Program-made: the position numbers and the translations under genes
NCBI GenBank assembly: GCA_032358165.1
Contig: JAALGY010000010.1
Coordinates: forward strand, 1,611,299 to 1,675,298
Direction of reading: 5' to 3'
DNA length: 64,000 nt
Origin: Diplosphaera chodatii
Taxonomy: Eukaryota > Chlorophyta > Trebouxiophyceae > Prasiolales > Stichococcaceae
Notes under the pieces: model-generated
What the model was told of the DNA's origin: nothing
What the model saw: only the letters and a program-made list of their open reading frames with translations
Databases searched by the model: none
Shown here: in pieces, positions 23,188 to 35,974 of the stretch
Position numbering within the stretch: position 1 is the first letter of the stretch
Layout: each line of letters starts with the position of its first letter

Positions 23188-26100
23188 TCAGTCGGCGCTG
23201 CGCTTGAAGGTGCCCGAGGCCCAGCACCACTCGTCGGTGACCTTGGGCACGCGCAGCGGAGTGGGGTTCTGCATGATGGGGGACGCAGGGCCCTTTGGCG
23301 GCCGCCCTGGTTCGGGCTTCGGGGCAGCTTTTGCTGCAGCTCTGGCGCGTGCGCCGCTGCTGTCTGCAGCCTTGCTGTCTGCCGACGGAGCGAGCGCAGC
23401 GTCAGGTGCCGCGCCGTTGCCGGAGCTGCTGCTGCCGTTGCGGCGGGCGTGGGCAGTCGGGAACTGGGCCAGCTGCTCGGCGGCTCGCGCGGCCGCTGCA
23501 GCGTCGGCGATGGACAGCGTGCGGTCGACTGCCGGCAGCGGCTGGGCTGCCGGGTGCCCTGCAGCGCTGCTGCCGGCAGCTGCCGCTGCGTCCAGGGGCT
23601 CCAGGGGGGCCGTTGCAGCCTGGTGGCGGGTCCACGGCCAGGCGCGGGACGCCGTGCCGGGGCCGTTGCCACTGACGGCGCCGCTTGCCGCTCTGGCCTT
23701 GCTGCCCATGTCGGCGCTGCCACCAGCACCTGGGTTGGCAGTGCCGCCACCGCTGCCGCTGCTGCCCTTGCTGCTGCTGCCACCGTGGCCGCTGCGGCTG
23801 GCGGCGGACCACAGGGAGGAGTCCGTCGCATCCGGCGAGCGCGACCGGGTCGGCGGCAGGCCGGCGCTGAACAGGGAGGCAGCAGCTTGAGGGCTCTGCA
23901 GGGCGGTGTCGGGGCTGGCGGCTGCGCGTGGCAGCTGCGAGCTCCCCTGCCTTGCTGCCTGCCTCTGGCCGCCGAGGTTGGTGCCGCTGCTGTTGGTGCT
24001 GCTGCTGCTGCTGCCTGCGGGCTTGTTCTGGGGAACCGGGGGCACAGATCGCTCCCGGTCAAGGACGGGCCTCTGGAAGGCGAGGCCTGACAGCGGCAGC
24101 TGCTGGCGGCTGTTGCCGTTGACCGCAGCTGGCCCTGCCGCTGCTGTCGGCACCTGCTGTGCGCCCTGCTGCCGCAGCGGCTGCTGAGGCTGCGCCTGAG
24201 GCTCTGGTGCAGCCCAGGCCGGCTGCGTTGGCATGTCGGGCTCGCTGGCGTCGCTGGCCGCCGGCGGCAGCGCAATGGCGGCAGCAGGAGCAGCGGCGGC
24301 ACGGCGTGGCAGCCGCTCAGGTATCTGTACCCAGGCAGAAGGCTGTGTCAGGGCTCTGCTGCCTGGGTGCATGTGCCTGTGCTGGGTGCCGGCTACGCCG
24401 GCCGCCGCTGCCGCCGCCGCCGTGCATGTTGCACGCTGGCAGCTGCTGCTGACGCCGACGCAGCCGCAATGGCAGCACTGGCACTGTGTCCTGAGGAAGC
24501 CCCCTCAACCGCACACTCGAGAGCCATGTGTGTTTGCATCCGGACCCCCGGCCTAGATCGAGCCTGGTACCCCACGAGTGCCGACCCCAAAGAGGGGACC
24601 CATGTCAGAGAAGCTGCGAATGAGGGGCGCAGGTGGCTTGTCCTTCCGACCAGGCTCGCACCTTGCCAGCAAGGATGTTGTCCTCGAAGGAGGGCGTGAA
24701 GCCGGTCGCGATGATGGTGACGTGCACCTCGCCATCGTACGCATCGTCAATGACCGCGCCGAAGATGACATTGGCGGATGGGTCTGCCAGTCCCGTCACC
24801 ACCTCCGACACCCTGCAAGGCCCATGCACAGCAGTCAGCTGACTAGTGATCGGGCTGGATCCGATGATCCTCTAGGGTTTGACCTTGAGATATTAAAGCT
24901 CAGCGCACCCAGGCAACCGCTGGCTGCTGTCCTCGCAATGGACGTTCAACTTTGCAGCATGCGACCCGAGCCCTGACCGCTAAATGCTGCCCCTGCTGCA
25001 GGACTGACGGTTACCAAGCTTGGGTTCGAGAGCAAAATGTGAAAGCGCCCACCGGTTGACCTCCTGCAGGGTGAGGTCGCTGCCGCCGGTGATGTTGTAC
25101 ACGATGCCGGTGGCGCGCTCGATGGACCGCTCGATCAGCGGCGCACTGGTCGCTGCCTATGTGTTCAGCACATGCACACCATGGTTCACATGTCGCGCTG
25201 CAGCAGCTGCGGGCAAAGCAGGCAGATGCTATGGACAAGTTTCTGGTTGCTGAGCAGCGCAACCACGACATGTTAACGGCGCCAGGTGCTCCCTTGAGAT
25301 TGACCTCCGTCACTGTACACCGCTCTCTACATGTCGCCATGCCGCCCATTTGGCTGGGCTGTGGTAAACCGCAAACACAGGTGACTATCAGAGAGTGGTA
25401 AACAGAACCGACCATGGCGGCCTCCTCTGCCCGGTTGCGCCCCGAGGACACGCCGACGCCCAGCATCGCGGTGCCGCTGTTGCACATGATGGCCTTCACA
25501 TCCGCAAAGTCCACGTTGACCAGGCCCGGGATGGTGATGATGTCGCTGATGCCCTGGACACCCTGCAGCATGCAGAAGCACTGTTTTTCCTCTGCACTGC
25601 ACTGCCAGCAGGGCAGCACCCAAGGCACCAGCAGACCAGCGTTGGCAGAGCAAGCTTTCTTGATGCCAGCCTGTGACTTCGCAGAGGCTTTGCCGACGTC
25701 CAGCAGCATTGAGCACAACACCGCTCAAACCAGCGGCGTTTTCTTCTGCCAGACATGCCGATGCGCTCGCACCTGGCGCAGCACGTCGTCGGCCAGCAGG
25801 AAGGCGTCCTGCAGCGGCGTGTTGTTGCCCACCACATCCAGCAGCCTGCGGCGCAGCGCACCAGGTGGCGCTCAGTGGTGGGGCCACACTGGTGCTGACA
25901 ACCAGGCATAGCCCGTCCTCCACCGCCGTGGTGGACCTAAGGAGCGGAGTGCTCGCACCGCTGCACAGCAGAGCCAATGCAGGTTTGCGCGCAGAGGAGG
26001 CCAGGCAGCAGAGGGCTGCTGCCTGTGCGCACCTGTCGTTGGGGATGACGATGAGCGTGTCCACGTTCTTGCGCAGCGTGTCGACGCCGTCGGACGCCTG

Positions 26101-27587
26101 GTTGCCGCGGCGCCGGCCCTCGAAGGTGAACGGGTACGTCACCACGCCCACCGTCAGCACGCCCGCCTCCCGTGACAGGCGCGCCACCACGGGCGCCGCC
26201 CCCGTGCCCGTGCCGCCGCCCATGCCCGCCGTGATGAAGGCCTGCGAGGTACAAGCAAGCAGTCCGCGAGTGAGGAACGGGTGGTGACATGGAATCAGGA
26301 CATGCTAAGCAAATTTGCCCCGTTGACTGTTGTGCGCACATTGCTGAAGCCTGCTGCAGCGCTTCATTGCATACATCTGAATGCCATCTGCAGGAGATGC
26401 AGCACGTCAGCTTTGCTTTGCTGTTTACTCCTTCCTTCTCGGAACAACCTGGTGGCGGCTGAGCAGCAGCAAACAAGACGCTGTGGACCTGATCAACAGC
26501 TGAAGGGGGCTGTATGCTGCGAGACACAGACTGTCAGGGAGGCTTGGTTGCGCACCATGTCGGCGCCGGTGACCACTTGTGCGAGGTCTGCGTAAGACTC
26601 CTGCGCCGCCTGCTCGCCCAGGTCCGGGTTGCCGCCCGTGCCTGCATGTCAAGACAGTCAGGTGCAGGCGTCAGAATGTCAACCGCCCCAGGCATCTGGC
26701 ATCCTGACACTGCTGTATAATCAGCTGCGCTTACTGCCACACCCATTGCACGCATGCACAGACGTGATAGAAAGCATAGAGAGGTACTTTGTCATGTGTT
26801 TGGCGGCAGCACAAGTGGGCTGAGAGCGCACCCAGGCCGCGGGTGAGCTCGCTGCCCAGCTGCAGCTTGTTGCTGGACAGCGAGTTCTCCAGCGCCTGCG
26901 CGTCCGTGTTGACCGCCCAGAACTCCACGCCCTGCAGTGCAGCACAGCAGCGTCACCAGCCTATTGGATCTAACTGTTTCCGTATGGTGCTGGGCCGGCC
27001 AGCTGGTGAGACCAACATGCCAAGCTGCGTGAGGACGATACTGATGCGTATCGCGAGTGCTCGAATGCGTTGGTGTGGCTGAGAGCTTGAACCTCCTGAC
27101 GCACACCTAAGGTCCAAGCACTGAACGGATTTGAATGCTGCCCTACCTGCAGGCCGCTGCTGATCATGCGGTTGACGGCGTTGCCACCGCCTCCGCCGAC
27201 GCCCACCACCTTGATGCGGGCGTCACCGCCTGCATGTATTGGCATGCGGAGTCCAAGGCATGGGGCGACAAAGCGGTCAAGCAAACATGCTCGGCAAACA
27301 TGTTCGCATCCCAGAGATACAGATGCAGCCAGCCACCATTGTGCGAGACGTTGCACATGCGGCGATGCATGATAGGTCGCACACATGCATCACAAGGCGT
27401 GGACCGAGGACAGAGCGGTGCCCTGATCGTTCAGCGACTCACCCAGAGCAAGGCTGGCCGACACGGCAATCACCCGCCTGCCTTGCGGCCTGCTGCATGC
27501 TGACCTTCTGCATGCTGGAAGCGCTGGCCTTCTAATGTAGCATGTGTGTTGACTGCCGCGCATGCGCAGCGTACCAGGCGTGGCCAT
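23188..27587 (-). CDS. FTSZ1: Plastid division protein FtsZ (FtsZ1-type) with long C-terminal extension
   Basis: Tubulin-like GTPase of the chloroplast division ring. Ten exons, 745 residues: 27587-27443, 27229-27147, 26931-26832, 26641-26556, 26241-26033, 25845-25773, 25562-25413, 25156-25053, 24812-24662, 24324-23188. The N-terminus (from [14 protein letters not shown]) is Arg/Ser-rich and looks like a transit peptide; an in-frame ATG at 27641 is an alternative start. The GTPase domain has [27 protein letters not shown], the tubulin signature [31 protein letters not shown] and [20 protein letters not shown]. Choices such as [13 protein letters not shown] and [17 protein letters not shown] follow plant FtsZ1 rather than FtsZ2. 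The last exon opens with IPERLPRR, then ~370 Ser/Ala/Gln/Pro-rich residues ending [13 protein letters not shown]. This tail is far longer than any FtsZ C-terminus I know. Confidence 0.92.
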
Positions 27588-28069
27588 GCCCGATAGACTT
27601 CGGATCGGGCTCGATATTGGTGTCCGCTTCGAGTCTAGCACCGCATGTTGCGTCGTTCAGTGGCAATCCTAGGCCCTATAGTATACGCAAGAAAGCGACT
27701 GTGGTGTTAGCGTCGGTAGCGGAGGCTGCGATTGGCAATGCAGGCGCTGCGCGATTCAAAGCGCAGTTCAAGTCAAGGCAACACGCACAAAGGACTGCGA
27801 CCTTAAATGTCTGTCGTCTCTCCGATCGCACGTGCGCGCTGCATGCACAGGTGCACCGGTTATGACTTCGCCCATTGCACGCTGCGCATTGCACAGATCG
27901 TGTAGCTTCTCTGCCAAGTGCGGCGTTCGCAGAGTCAGACCGGAAAAGGTTGCGCGCATAGCCACGGGGTGTCGAGCAGAGATTGAACCGGAATCCAACC
28001 CTCGACGCATCTGCCCGGTGACAACGTAGCATCATGCATACCGCCCATCTGTGACTCACTGTGGTCCAG
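27588..28069. promoter_or_regulatory. Bidirectional promoter region FtsZ / hexosaminidase
   Basis: About 480 bp between divergently transcribed start codons, so it should hold both promoters. No TATA box or clear operator. A short inverted repeat (GTCGAG ... CTCGAC) lies near 27969-28005 and is not a tRNA. Confidence 0.5.
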
Positions 28070-31000
28070 ATGGGCACAAAGAAGGTCGTGGTATGGGTGG
28101 TGCTGGCCGCATGCCTGCGCCTGGGCGCCGCAGCCAGCGTCTGGCCCCAACCGCAGCATCAGGTGCAGTTGATCAACACCCTCGCATGCATGACAAGCAA
28201 TGAGCGATCACATATGCACAATCATGCGGACATAAGGAGCATGTTGGCTTCGGTAATCATGTGAAGATATGCAGTGCAGGTGCACAGCCAGCGGGTTCTC
28301 TACATGCACCCACAGCACTTTGCCTTCAAGATCACAGGGCGGGGCAGCGACCTGCTGGAGGCTGCACTGCACAGGTGAGAACGCTTATGCAAACCCCTGC
28401 CAGAGTACCGTCGGTCATGGTGTCTGCATGTCATGTGGCACATCTCACATGCATTTGCAGAAGGTGAGCAGATCACGTCTTACATGCAGGTACGCCGACA
28501 GCCTCGACGCCACGCCGCCGTACTCGCCCGACACCAAGGCGCTGCTGGAGCGGCTGGACATGCTGGCGGGGCGCGTGCACAACCTCAGCGTGTACGTCAA
28601 GTACTCGGACCAGTCCCTGAACCTCGGGACGGACGAGTCCTACAGCCTGCGCGTGAGTTGGATTGCACTGTGAGAAGAAACCCGAAACGGTGTTGAGCGC
28701 ACGCACGAAGCAGCCTACTTTCATGCGGTCCTATCGCTTCTCTCACATCTGAGAACTCTTGCGTGATCTAGTTGCAGTGACTGGCCAGACAAAGGGTCAC
28801 TGCAAGCACTTCTCGACTCCAGGTGGAGGCGCCAGAGGCCAAGCTGGAGGCGAACACGGTTTTCGGCGCGCTGCGGGGCCTGGAGACCTTTTCCCAGCTG
28901 GTCGACCGCATCGACCTGCCGCCTGGCGTGTTGAGGGCCAGCGCTGCGCTCACGGCGCTGACTGCGGCCGGGTTAGCCGCGCCGGTAGGTCAGAGACACA
29001 AAAAGCACTCCAGCGTTGCACATGATCGTAAACGTTTGCAAGATTACAGCAGTTTCACAAGCCGGCTCATCAGTTTGCCACCGAAAAATTGTGGCTGTGG
29101 GTGCAAACGCAGGTGCAGCCAGCATTCGGCCTGCTGAGCCTGCTGGGGGCTGCGTCCGATGCGGTGCTGCGGAGGCACCACCACGGCAGGCACCACCGGA
29201 AGCACAGGAAGCACAGGAGGACGCGCCACAACAAGCATCACGCCGAGCGCACGCTGTGGCTCATCAACGCCACGACGATCAAGGACTCGCCGCGATTCCA
29301 GCATAGGGGCCTGCTAATTGACAGCGGGCGCCACTTCCTGCCGCTTCCCATCATCAAGGTGCGTCCTGGCGCTGCAGCTGCTGATCTCTGGGCAGGTCCA
29401 AGTAGTTTTTACCTGGGTCACAGGTGCACTCCCTTGTGCTGATTGCCTAACCGTTGTATAAGAAGATCTCAAAGCTGGTTTCACTGGTGTCATCCCACAG
29501 GCGCATCTGGATGCGATGGAGTGGTCGAAGCTGAACGTCCTGCACTGGCACCTGGTCGACGATCAGGTGCACACGCAGCGAGGTCCTGCCACCAAGTCAT
29601 TGCGTGCCAGTGCCATACTCTCAGAAAGTGCAACAGCGGTGGTCACCAGACAGTGTGAACTTCGCAGTCACATCTGAGAAGCTCATCACCTTGAGGCAGT
29701 GCAACCATGTCAACATGCAGCCACCCACACACGTAGCACTGAATGTAGAGTGCAAAGCCAGCACCGCACGTTCAAGCCCCCACCCTTGGTCTGCTCTGTG
29801 CCTGCAGTCGTTCCCGTACCAGAGCACGGCGCTGCCGCAGCTGGCGCGGGAGGGCGCCTTCAGCCCCGCCGCGGTCTACACCCCCGAAGACATGGCGCAG
29901 GTGGTGTCCTACGCTCGCGCGCGCGGCATCCGCGTCATACCCGAGCTCGACACCCCAGGTCCGCCTGAGCGCACGGTGCAATGCCGAGGGAGAAAGCCGC
30001 CTCTGTATGCTCCACTGGCACAAGATGATCTTGGCAACATGTTCAAGTAGTGCTGACCGGACAGCAGGCCTACCCTAACGCCCAACTTCCTGTGCAGGCC
30101 ACACGCTGTCGTGGGGCGGCGGCGACCCCTCGCTGCTGACGCGCTGCTACGATGAGCGCGGCCCCACGGGCGCCGCGGGGCCGCTGGACCCCACCCGCAA
30201 GCACACCTACACCGTGGTGCGCAGCTCGCATTGACACTGGTGCATGCACGTGTCTTGTGCACTCTCGGACATGTGCAAGCTGGCAGCCTTGTGCAAGCAG
30301 ACATCAAAAAATGATGAGTACGACAAAGACGCCACAGGTGTGGAAGCTGCTGAGAGAGCTGTCGGCGCACTTCCCTGACACATACCTTCACATCGGTGGA
30401 GACGAGGTGCCGCTCGGCTGCTGGGAGGTGCGCAGTGTTGAGTCCTCTGACGCCTGGCTATGAGTGTCAGCCAGAACTTAATTCAAACGACGTCACGGTA
30501 CCATCTCCATCTGTTGTGCAATGCAGCATTATGCGCCCAAGTGTGGTCAGTAGGTGGCGGATCAGATCCACGTGCTGTGTGAAGCATTCACAGGTGTTAT
30601 ATTTGTGCAGAACAACCCGGATGTGCGGCGGTGGATGAAGGCGCACAACATCAGCGACGGGCGTGCGCTCGAGCAGTACTTCGTGCGCCGCACCCTGGGC
30701 CTCGTCAGCAGCGCAGGTCAGCGGCAGCGGTTGCAATACACACCTGATCTAGCATCGAGGCAGCCCTCTTGCTTGTGCCTCAAGTGAGAGGGCTGCTTTC
30801 CTGGAAAGTCCCTTGCAAACCATCTCCTCAAGCTGCATGGCCGCCGACATAGGCCCGTGTGTATAACACCGCTGCGCTGGCTGCGCAGATCGGTCGCCGG
30901 TCGTGTGGCAGGAGGTGCTGGACAACGGGCTGCAGGTCGCCAACGACACGCTGGTGCAGGTGTGGAAGTCGTGGTGGCCCACCAGCAGCGCCGCCGGCGG

Positions 31001-32263
31001 CGGCGGCGGCGGCGGCGGCGGAAGCGGCGCAGGGGCCGACGCGCAGCAGCTGCGGTGCAGCCTGCCATCCGGCTGCAGGTGGGCGCGAGCAGGCTGCCAC
31101 TGAAACAGGCAGCCCTGTCCATGATTGTGATGCGCTGCAAGTGGTGCAGCAGGCGTGCGACTGCTGACATTCTCCGCTCCTATGCTGCTCAGGCTGCTGC
31201 AGTCAGCTCACGGACATATGCACACTCCTCGCAGGTTGAGCAGCGGTCAGCCCCCTTGGCAGGACCAGCCGCAGGGCTTTGCGCCAGAGCTGGAGCGTGT
31301 CACCAAGCAGGTGCGCAGCCACCTGGGAGGCCAATGTGTGGCTTGTTACAGAGTGACGCTGCTCATCTATCGAGCATCCTCTGTGCAGATGCACGATGAC
31401 CGAAATCCAAATCAAGGGCTGCGTTTTTTGGGGAAATGGTGCTGACCATGCACCTGCGTATCCTGCAGGGGCTGCGCACCCTCCTATCCTCGCCCTGGTA
31501 CCTAAACACCGGGCAGTATGGTCAGGAGAACTGGCAGCGGTACCACGCAGTCGAGCCGCTAGCCTTCGAGGTGAAAGCCTTGGCAGGCCATGTGCTCCGC
31601 TTCGATGCGCAGGAACCTGTTGCATGACCACTCCCAGGTGGCAAGTGCATGGTTCCATGGCATGTGTAACCCTGCGCTGCATGCAGCCCTGCACTCATGG
31701 TGTCCTCTGCACCCACAGGGAACAGATGCGCAAAAGGCGCTGGTGGTGGGCGGGGAGGCGGCCATGTGGGGCGAGTTTGCAGACGCCAGCAACGCACTTG
31801 CCAAGACGTGGCCGGACGCAGCAGCCGTGGCGGAGCGCCTCTGGTCGCCGCCCGCTGACGGCCAGCCAGCGCAGTGCGCCGTTCTGTGTTTTTCCATGCA
31901 GAACAGACCAGAATGGTGGCCTCTCCTGTTACACTGTGCAGCAGCTAAATCAGGTGGCAAGATAGGGGGTCGATGACTGCATAATTGCCCTGGCCCAAAG
32001 GAGCGCAATGCAGTTTGTGCAATTGCACATGTGCAGCGCAGCCTTTCCAGCTGGGGGTTGCAGAATTCCAGCAGATCTGAACACTGATGTCTGGCGTGTG
32101 ACTGCGCAGGGAGATGCACAGGGCGCGGGTGCGGCTGCGGGAGCACCGCTGCCGCATGTTGGCCAGGGGAGGCGTGGCGTCGCCGCTCGGGCCCGGCTTC
32201 TGCCCCACAGATGCAGTAGTGCATGGTGATACAGCACAGGCAGATGGCTCCCATGCATGGTGA
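28070..32263 (+). CDS. Beta-N-acetylhexosaminidase (GH20), secreted or vacuolar
   Basis: Removes terminal GlcNAc/GalNAc from glycans. The 15-exon model gives 668 residues: 28070-28162, 28280-28374, 28490-28652, 28823-28984, 29074-29358, 29501-29566, 29808-29958, 30098-30216, 30338-30427, 30611-30716, 30889-31078, 31235-31310, 31469-31570, 31719-31873, 32110-32263. The N-terminus ([20 protein letters not shown]) is a signal peptide, followed by WPQPQH as in plant enzymes. Catalytic-domain motifs: [34 protein letters not shown], the Asp-Glu catalytic pair in [33 protein letters not shown] and AVAERLWSP. Oddities: a His/Arg/Lys-rich insertion (29161-29250, [20 protein letters not shown]) just before the catalytic barrel, and a poly-Gly run (30994-31021) in the loop after [10 protein letters not shown]. 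The last intron was placed with donor gtgcgc at 31874. Confidence 0.93.
30994..31021 (+). repeat. (GGC)n microsatellite in hexosaminidase exon 11
   Basis: Run of about nine GGC codons giving poly-Gly between two catalytic-domain segments. It lies in a surface loop and is likely length-variable. Confidence 0.85.
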
Positions 32264-32454
32264 TGCCTAACATATTGTTTATTAGCCAGGTTTCGGGGTG
32301 TGGATCAAGGATGAGGTGACTGCCATAATACAAAGCAGTAGCATTGATCAGGGTTGCGGGTTTGCCACTTGCTTTGCTTGCCAGCTGCAGTCGTGCCAAC
32401 TGCTTGCTTGCCACTTGTTTCGTAGTGACAGCACACAGTGCGGTCTCAGACAAA

Positions 32455-34259
32455 CTATGCAAGCTTGAAGTGTTGAAGCGCCTCGACTATCCCACCGGCA
32501 CACCGCTGCGTCGCCTGCAATGCACATCGCATGACGGTCATGGTCACTCTTCAAGAACTGCTAAGGGCCAGTCCAGTGAAATACAACAACACCACGCTAA
32601 TGAAGCGAATCAAGTGCAGGTAGAGGCCAAGCTTGTACAGATTTGCATGCAAAACCAGCTGCTCAAACCGGCCTGGCACAGCACCTGGAAGATGTTTGGC
32701 GAGGCGTGCGCGTCGCAGTACTTGCGCAGCTCGGGGTGCGCGTTGACCACCATGCACCCGCGCACGCCCGGCACCGCGAACAGCTCGATGTCGTTGCCGC
32801 TGTCGCCGCACACCATCACCCCGTCCTCCGGCAGCCCCGCGCCCTTCTCGATCTGCACCCGGCACCGACCCACTGCTCAGGGCTCCACATGGTGTGCTTC
32901 CAACTGCGGCCATGCTGGCACATGGAACAGGAAGCAACGCCATGCCTCGACTGCTCAGCGGTCATTGCATGCTGGCAGTTCTACGGCGCGCCAAATATTG
33001 GACTGCAGCATTCGGTGGCCTAGCAGCTGCACCTGTTTCAGCAGGAACTTGAGGCCGTCGCCCTTGGAGGCGCCCGCGGCGAGGATGTCCACGTCCACGC
33101 CCCCGCTGTAGATCACCTTCGCCTGGATGCCCTTGCCTGCCAGGCCCTCCTTCAGCCGCGTGACCACCTGTGGCAGGTTCCAACCCAACTGTCACCTGTG
33201 CCGCATGTGACCGAGCGCAGCGTGGGTGAGGGGCGGACGTGGCATGCTGCGACAGCAGTGAGGAGGCGATGTGGCACCTGCTCCGCCGCCTCCCCCCTCG
33301 CATCCAGGTGGTAGCTGAGCTTGTGCGGCCGCTGCTCCGAGGCTGCCTGCGGGCAGCAGGCACGCATCATGAGCGCGGCGTAACAGGACAGGCGCCGCCC
33401 CAGTAGCGGAGCCGCCCACAGCACCAGTTCAGTCGTGGCACTGCAGCTGCTGGTTGCTGGTCTACATGTCCAGCGGAGATCCTGCCTGTGAGCAGCAGGC
33501 AAGCATGGCATGCACGGTGTGGACCAAGACGACAGGCCCTGCGTTAAGACAGAGATTGCTGGCCACACCATGAACTAGGCTTATGGCCCTGCAACTTCTG
33601 CTCCTCAATTGCGTGTCAGCAGCAGAGTTGCAGCAAGCCCCCACCTGTTGCTTGAGCTCCGGGATGCCCGCCGCCGCGTCCTGGGCGCCCTGCCGGTCCC
33701 AGCCAGCGTCCAGCTCGCGGCCCCACTCCGCGTCGGCCTCCCCCGCCGACTCGAAGAATATCTCGGTGCCCACCGAGCACACCAGCACGTCCGGCACCAG
33801 CATCGGCGCCTCTTTCTGCGGGGCGCAGCGCACGCTGAGGCATCGGCGGCCCGCCTGCTCCTGTGGCACTTGTGCACCTGCTGCTACTCAGCGGCCATGT
33901 GCTGGAGGTCAGCAGCGAGACAGCAGTGAAGCCCACCCGCAGCTCCTCGTACAGCGCATGTGACCTGCCGGTGGAGAACACCAGCAGGCTGTCCGACGCG
34001 AACTTGTCCTTCCACAGCTGCCCAAACTTGTTCAGCGCCGCGTGCTCCTTGTCGTCATGATCCACCTGCATCGTGGATGCACACGATCTGCAAGATATGC
34101 CGAAGCGGCCCCGGGAAGCACAGCACTTTGCAGCTTGCAGAAAAAGAAGCATGCTGCGCAAATGTGTTGCGCATGTGCCACTGCCCCGCGCACCATGGTC
34201 CAATCGAGATCGCTGACCAGGATGAACCTGTGCTTCTTCTGCAGGATCTCCGCTGCCAT
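32455..34259 (-). CDS. SPP: Sucrose-6F-phosphate phosphatase
   Basis: HAD phosphatase that hydrolyses sucrose-6-phosphate, the last step of sucrose synthesis in the cytosol. Seven exons, 265 residues: 34259-34194, 34065-33937, 33815-33645, 33346-33278, 33167-33033, 32852-32685, 32514-32455 (stop TAG). HAD motif I is in FILVSDLDWTMV with VDHDD after it, motif II is VFSTGRSHALY, the motif III lysine lies in ASKGDGLKFLLKQ, and motif IV is VMVCGDSGNDIELF. VVNAHPELRKYC and the tiny last exon (AGGIVEALQHF) complete the SPP core. It lacks the C-terminal extension of higher-plant SPP, as in cyanobacterial and algal enzymes. No targeting peptide is visible. Confidence 0.93.
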
Positions 34260-34851
34260 CGTGCTGTTGCTGAAAGCCCTCGCGTTAAGTTGAGCACTGT
34301 ATGTGATGTGATCCGCTTCTCTGGCGTGCAGCCCACTCCGTTGCGCGATTCCAGGTGGCCTCAGCTGGCTGTACAAAGTCGTTTGAGCGGAGAAACGTGC
34401 ACCTTGAGACAAGCGACACAGGTGCACAATTTGCATTTGTGGTCTGCACACCGAGCATCATGGCTGGTTGATCCTCGACCGCTAGTGCGAAGCTGACCCT
34501 CCGCGGAAGTTCGGCGGCATGCACTCATTGAACTGACCAGCAGATGCAGCTTGTGTGTTTATTTTGCATCAGCTGGCAGCCATGAACCTTGAGCTGACTT
34601 GGGGGCTATCAAACCTAGTGACAGTGTGCGCTGTATGGCTGTGCGTGCCGCTCTTGTTCAGACGTGCTTTTCCTAAACTTCACTGCAGCTCAGAAGGGGT
34701 GCTCTGCCAAAGCTATGCCAATCCAACTTCAGTAGCAGGACAAGCAACTGGAAATGAATTCCAACTTACTGCACCAGCTCCCATGCCAATCTGACAGTCT
34801 GCACATGTGCGTCAACACCCAGCCAGACTTCCCGGCATTTCGTGGTCTGCT
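34260..34851. other. Intergenic region between J-domain 3' end and SPP 5' end
   Basis: About 590 bp, relatively AT-rich for the window. It should hold the SPP promoter and the J-protein 3' UTR. No coding motif recognised. Confidence 0.5.
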
Positions 34852-35974
34852 CTAGATCTGGCCGTTCCGGCGGACGTACGTCACGCGGTTGTTGGCGGCC
34901 TGCGCGCGTAGCAGGCAGTCGGTGACGTAGTAGGAGGTGATGTCCATGCTGGTGGCGTCCATGCTCATGGCCTCCAGCTCTTCTGTGAGCACCGCCAGCT
35001 GCGCTGGGGTGACCCAGCTCACGGCGGAGTCGTACGCAAAGTGCAGCCCCGCCGCCTCCAGCGCCGCCTGCGGGTCGGCAGCGTCCGCCACCAGGTCCTG
35101 CAGGGTGGGGCAGACGGCTCACCACCTAGGCTGTGATACATCTGCAGCAATGCAGCCAGCGTGTATGACTTGCAGAACATGCATGCATCCAGCTGGTGGG
35201 GTGTTCCTGCAACAAAGCTTCACAAATTCCGCCAGTGAACTGAGTCAAGTCATCAGCCCCACTGCTGACCGATAGCAGCGGCACTAACAGCTGCAGCATC
35301 AGCTGACAAGTCCTGCATGCGCATCAATGTCAGCAGCCCCACCTGCAGCTCGCGCCACTGCAGCGGGCTGACGCCACAGGCAAAGGGGTTGACGAATATG
35401 CGGTCCGGCTCGCCGTGCGGCGCGTCAAATACGCTGGGCTGGCCGTCGTCCTCGTCTGCATCGCGCGAGCGCGCCCGCACATCCTGCAGTTGTGCCAGCA
35501 GCAACACATGAAGGGACCACCGAGGCTTCACCAGGGTTTGCCCATCGAAAAGGCAATCTGCGCATTGTAGCAGTGGAGCAGCGAGAATGCAGCATCAGGA
35601 ACTGTGCCAGGGTGTGCACCCCGATGATGCGCGCGTAGGCCAGGTTCAGCTGCACCGCCTCCAGCGTGGTGTCGGCGCCCGACACATCAGGATGGACCTG
35701 CATTTCACATGGCGAAGATGTACATGGAGCATTGGTCCAATGCAGCAACCACGAGAGTGCAGGGCGCCAGCGTGGATGCAGCGCAGTCCGGAGCACCAGC
35801 AGATCACACATGCAGGCGCTGCACCTCCTGCAGCCGCGCGTAGTACGCCGCCCGGATGTCGGCACGGCTGGCGCTGCGGGGCACGCCCAGCAGGGCATGG
35901 GGATCCGGCTCCCGTGGCGTGCCATTGGCCGATGCGCGGCAGCCGCAGCGCCGCCTGAACCGGTGGCTCTGCAT
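34852..35974 (-). CDS. J-domain (DnaJ-like) protein, probably plastid
   Basis: Four exons, 204 residues: 35974-35825, 35697-35620, 35483-35343, 35097-34852 (stop TAG). The J-domain reads DPHALLGVPRSASRADIRAA, YYARLQE, then the diagnostic HPD in EVHPDVSGADTT, split by intron 1. The C-terminal half (DRIFVNPFACGVSPLQWREL, ... YVTDCLLRAQAANNRVTYV) resembles plant chloroplast J-proteins of the DJC type, where NPFxCG follows the J-domain. The N-terminus is short and Arg-rich (MQSHRFRRRCGCRASANG) and could be a transit peptide; an upstream exon cannot be excluded. It should act as an Hsp70 co-chaperone. Which partner is not visible. Confidence 0.8.

Noticed and set aside
23037..24302. 421-codon minus-strand and 342-codon plus-strand frames
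   Set aside because: Other-frame shadows of the low-complexity FtsZ exon 10. Only the frame ending at 23188 joins in phase to the GTPase exons.
27969..28005. Possible tRNA 3' half (ggttcaatct with GTCGAG/CTCGAC stem)
   Set aside because: No matching D-arm, anticodon arm or acceptor stem could be built around it.
31850..32110. GC donor at ~31857 for the last hexosaminidase intron
   Set aside because: A standard gtgcgc donor at 31874 joins in frame to the same acceptor, so GC is not needed.
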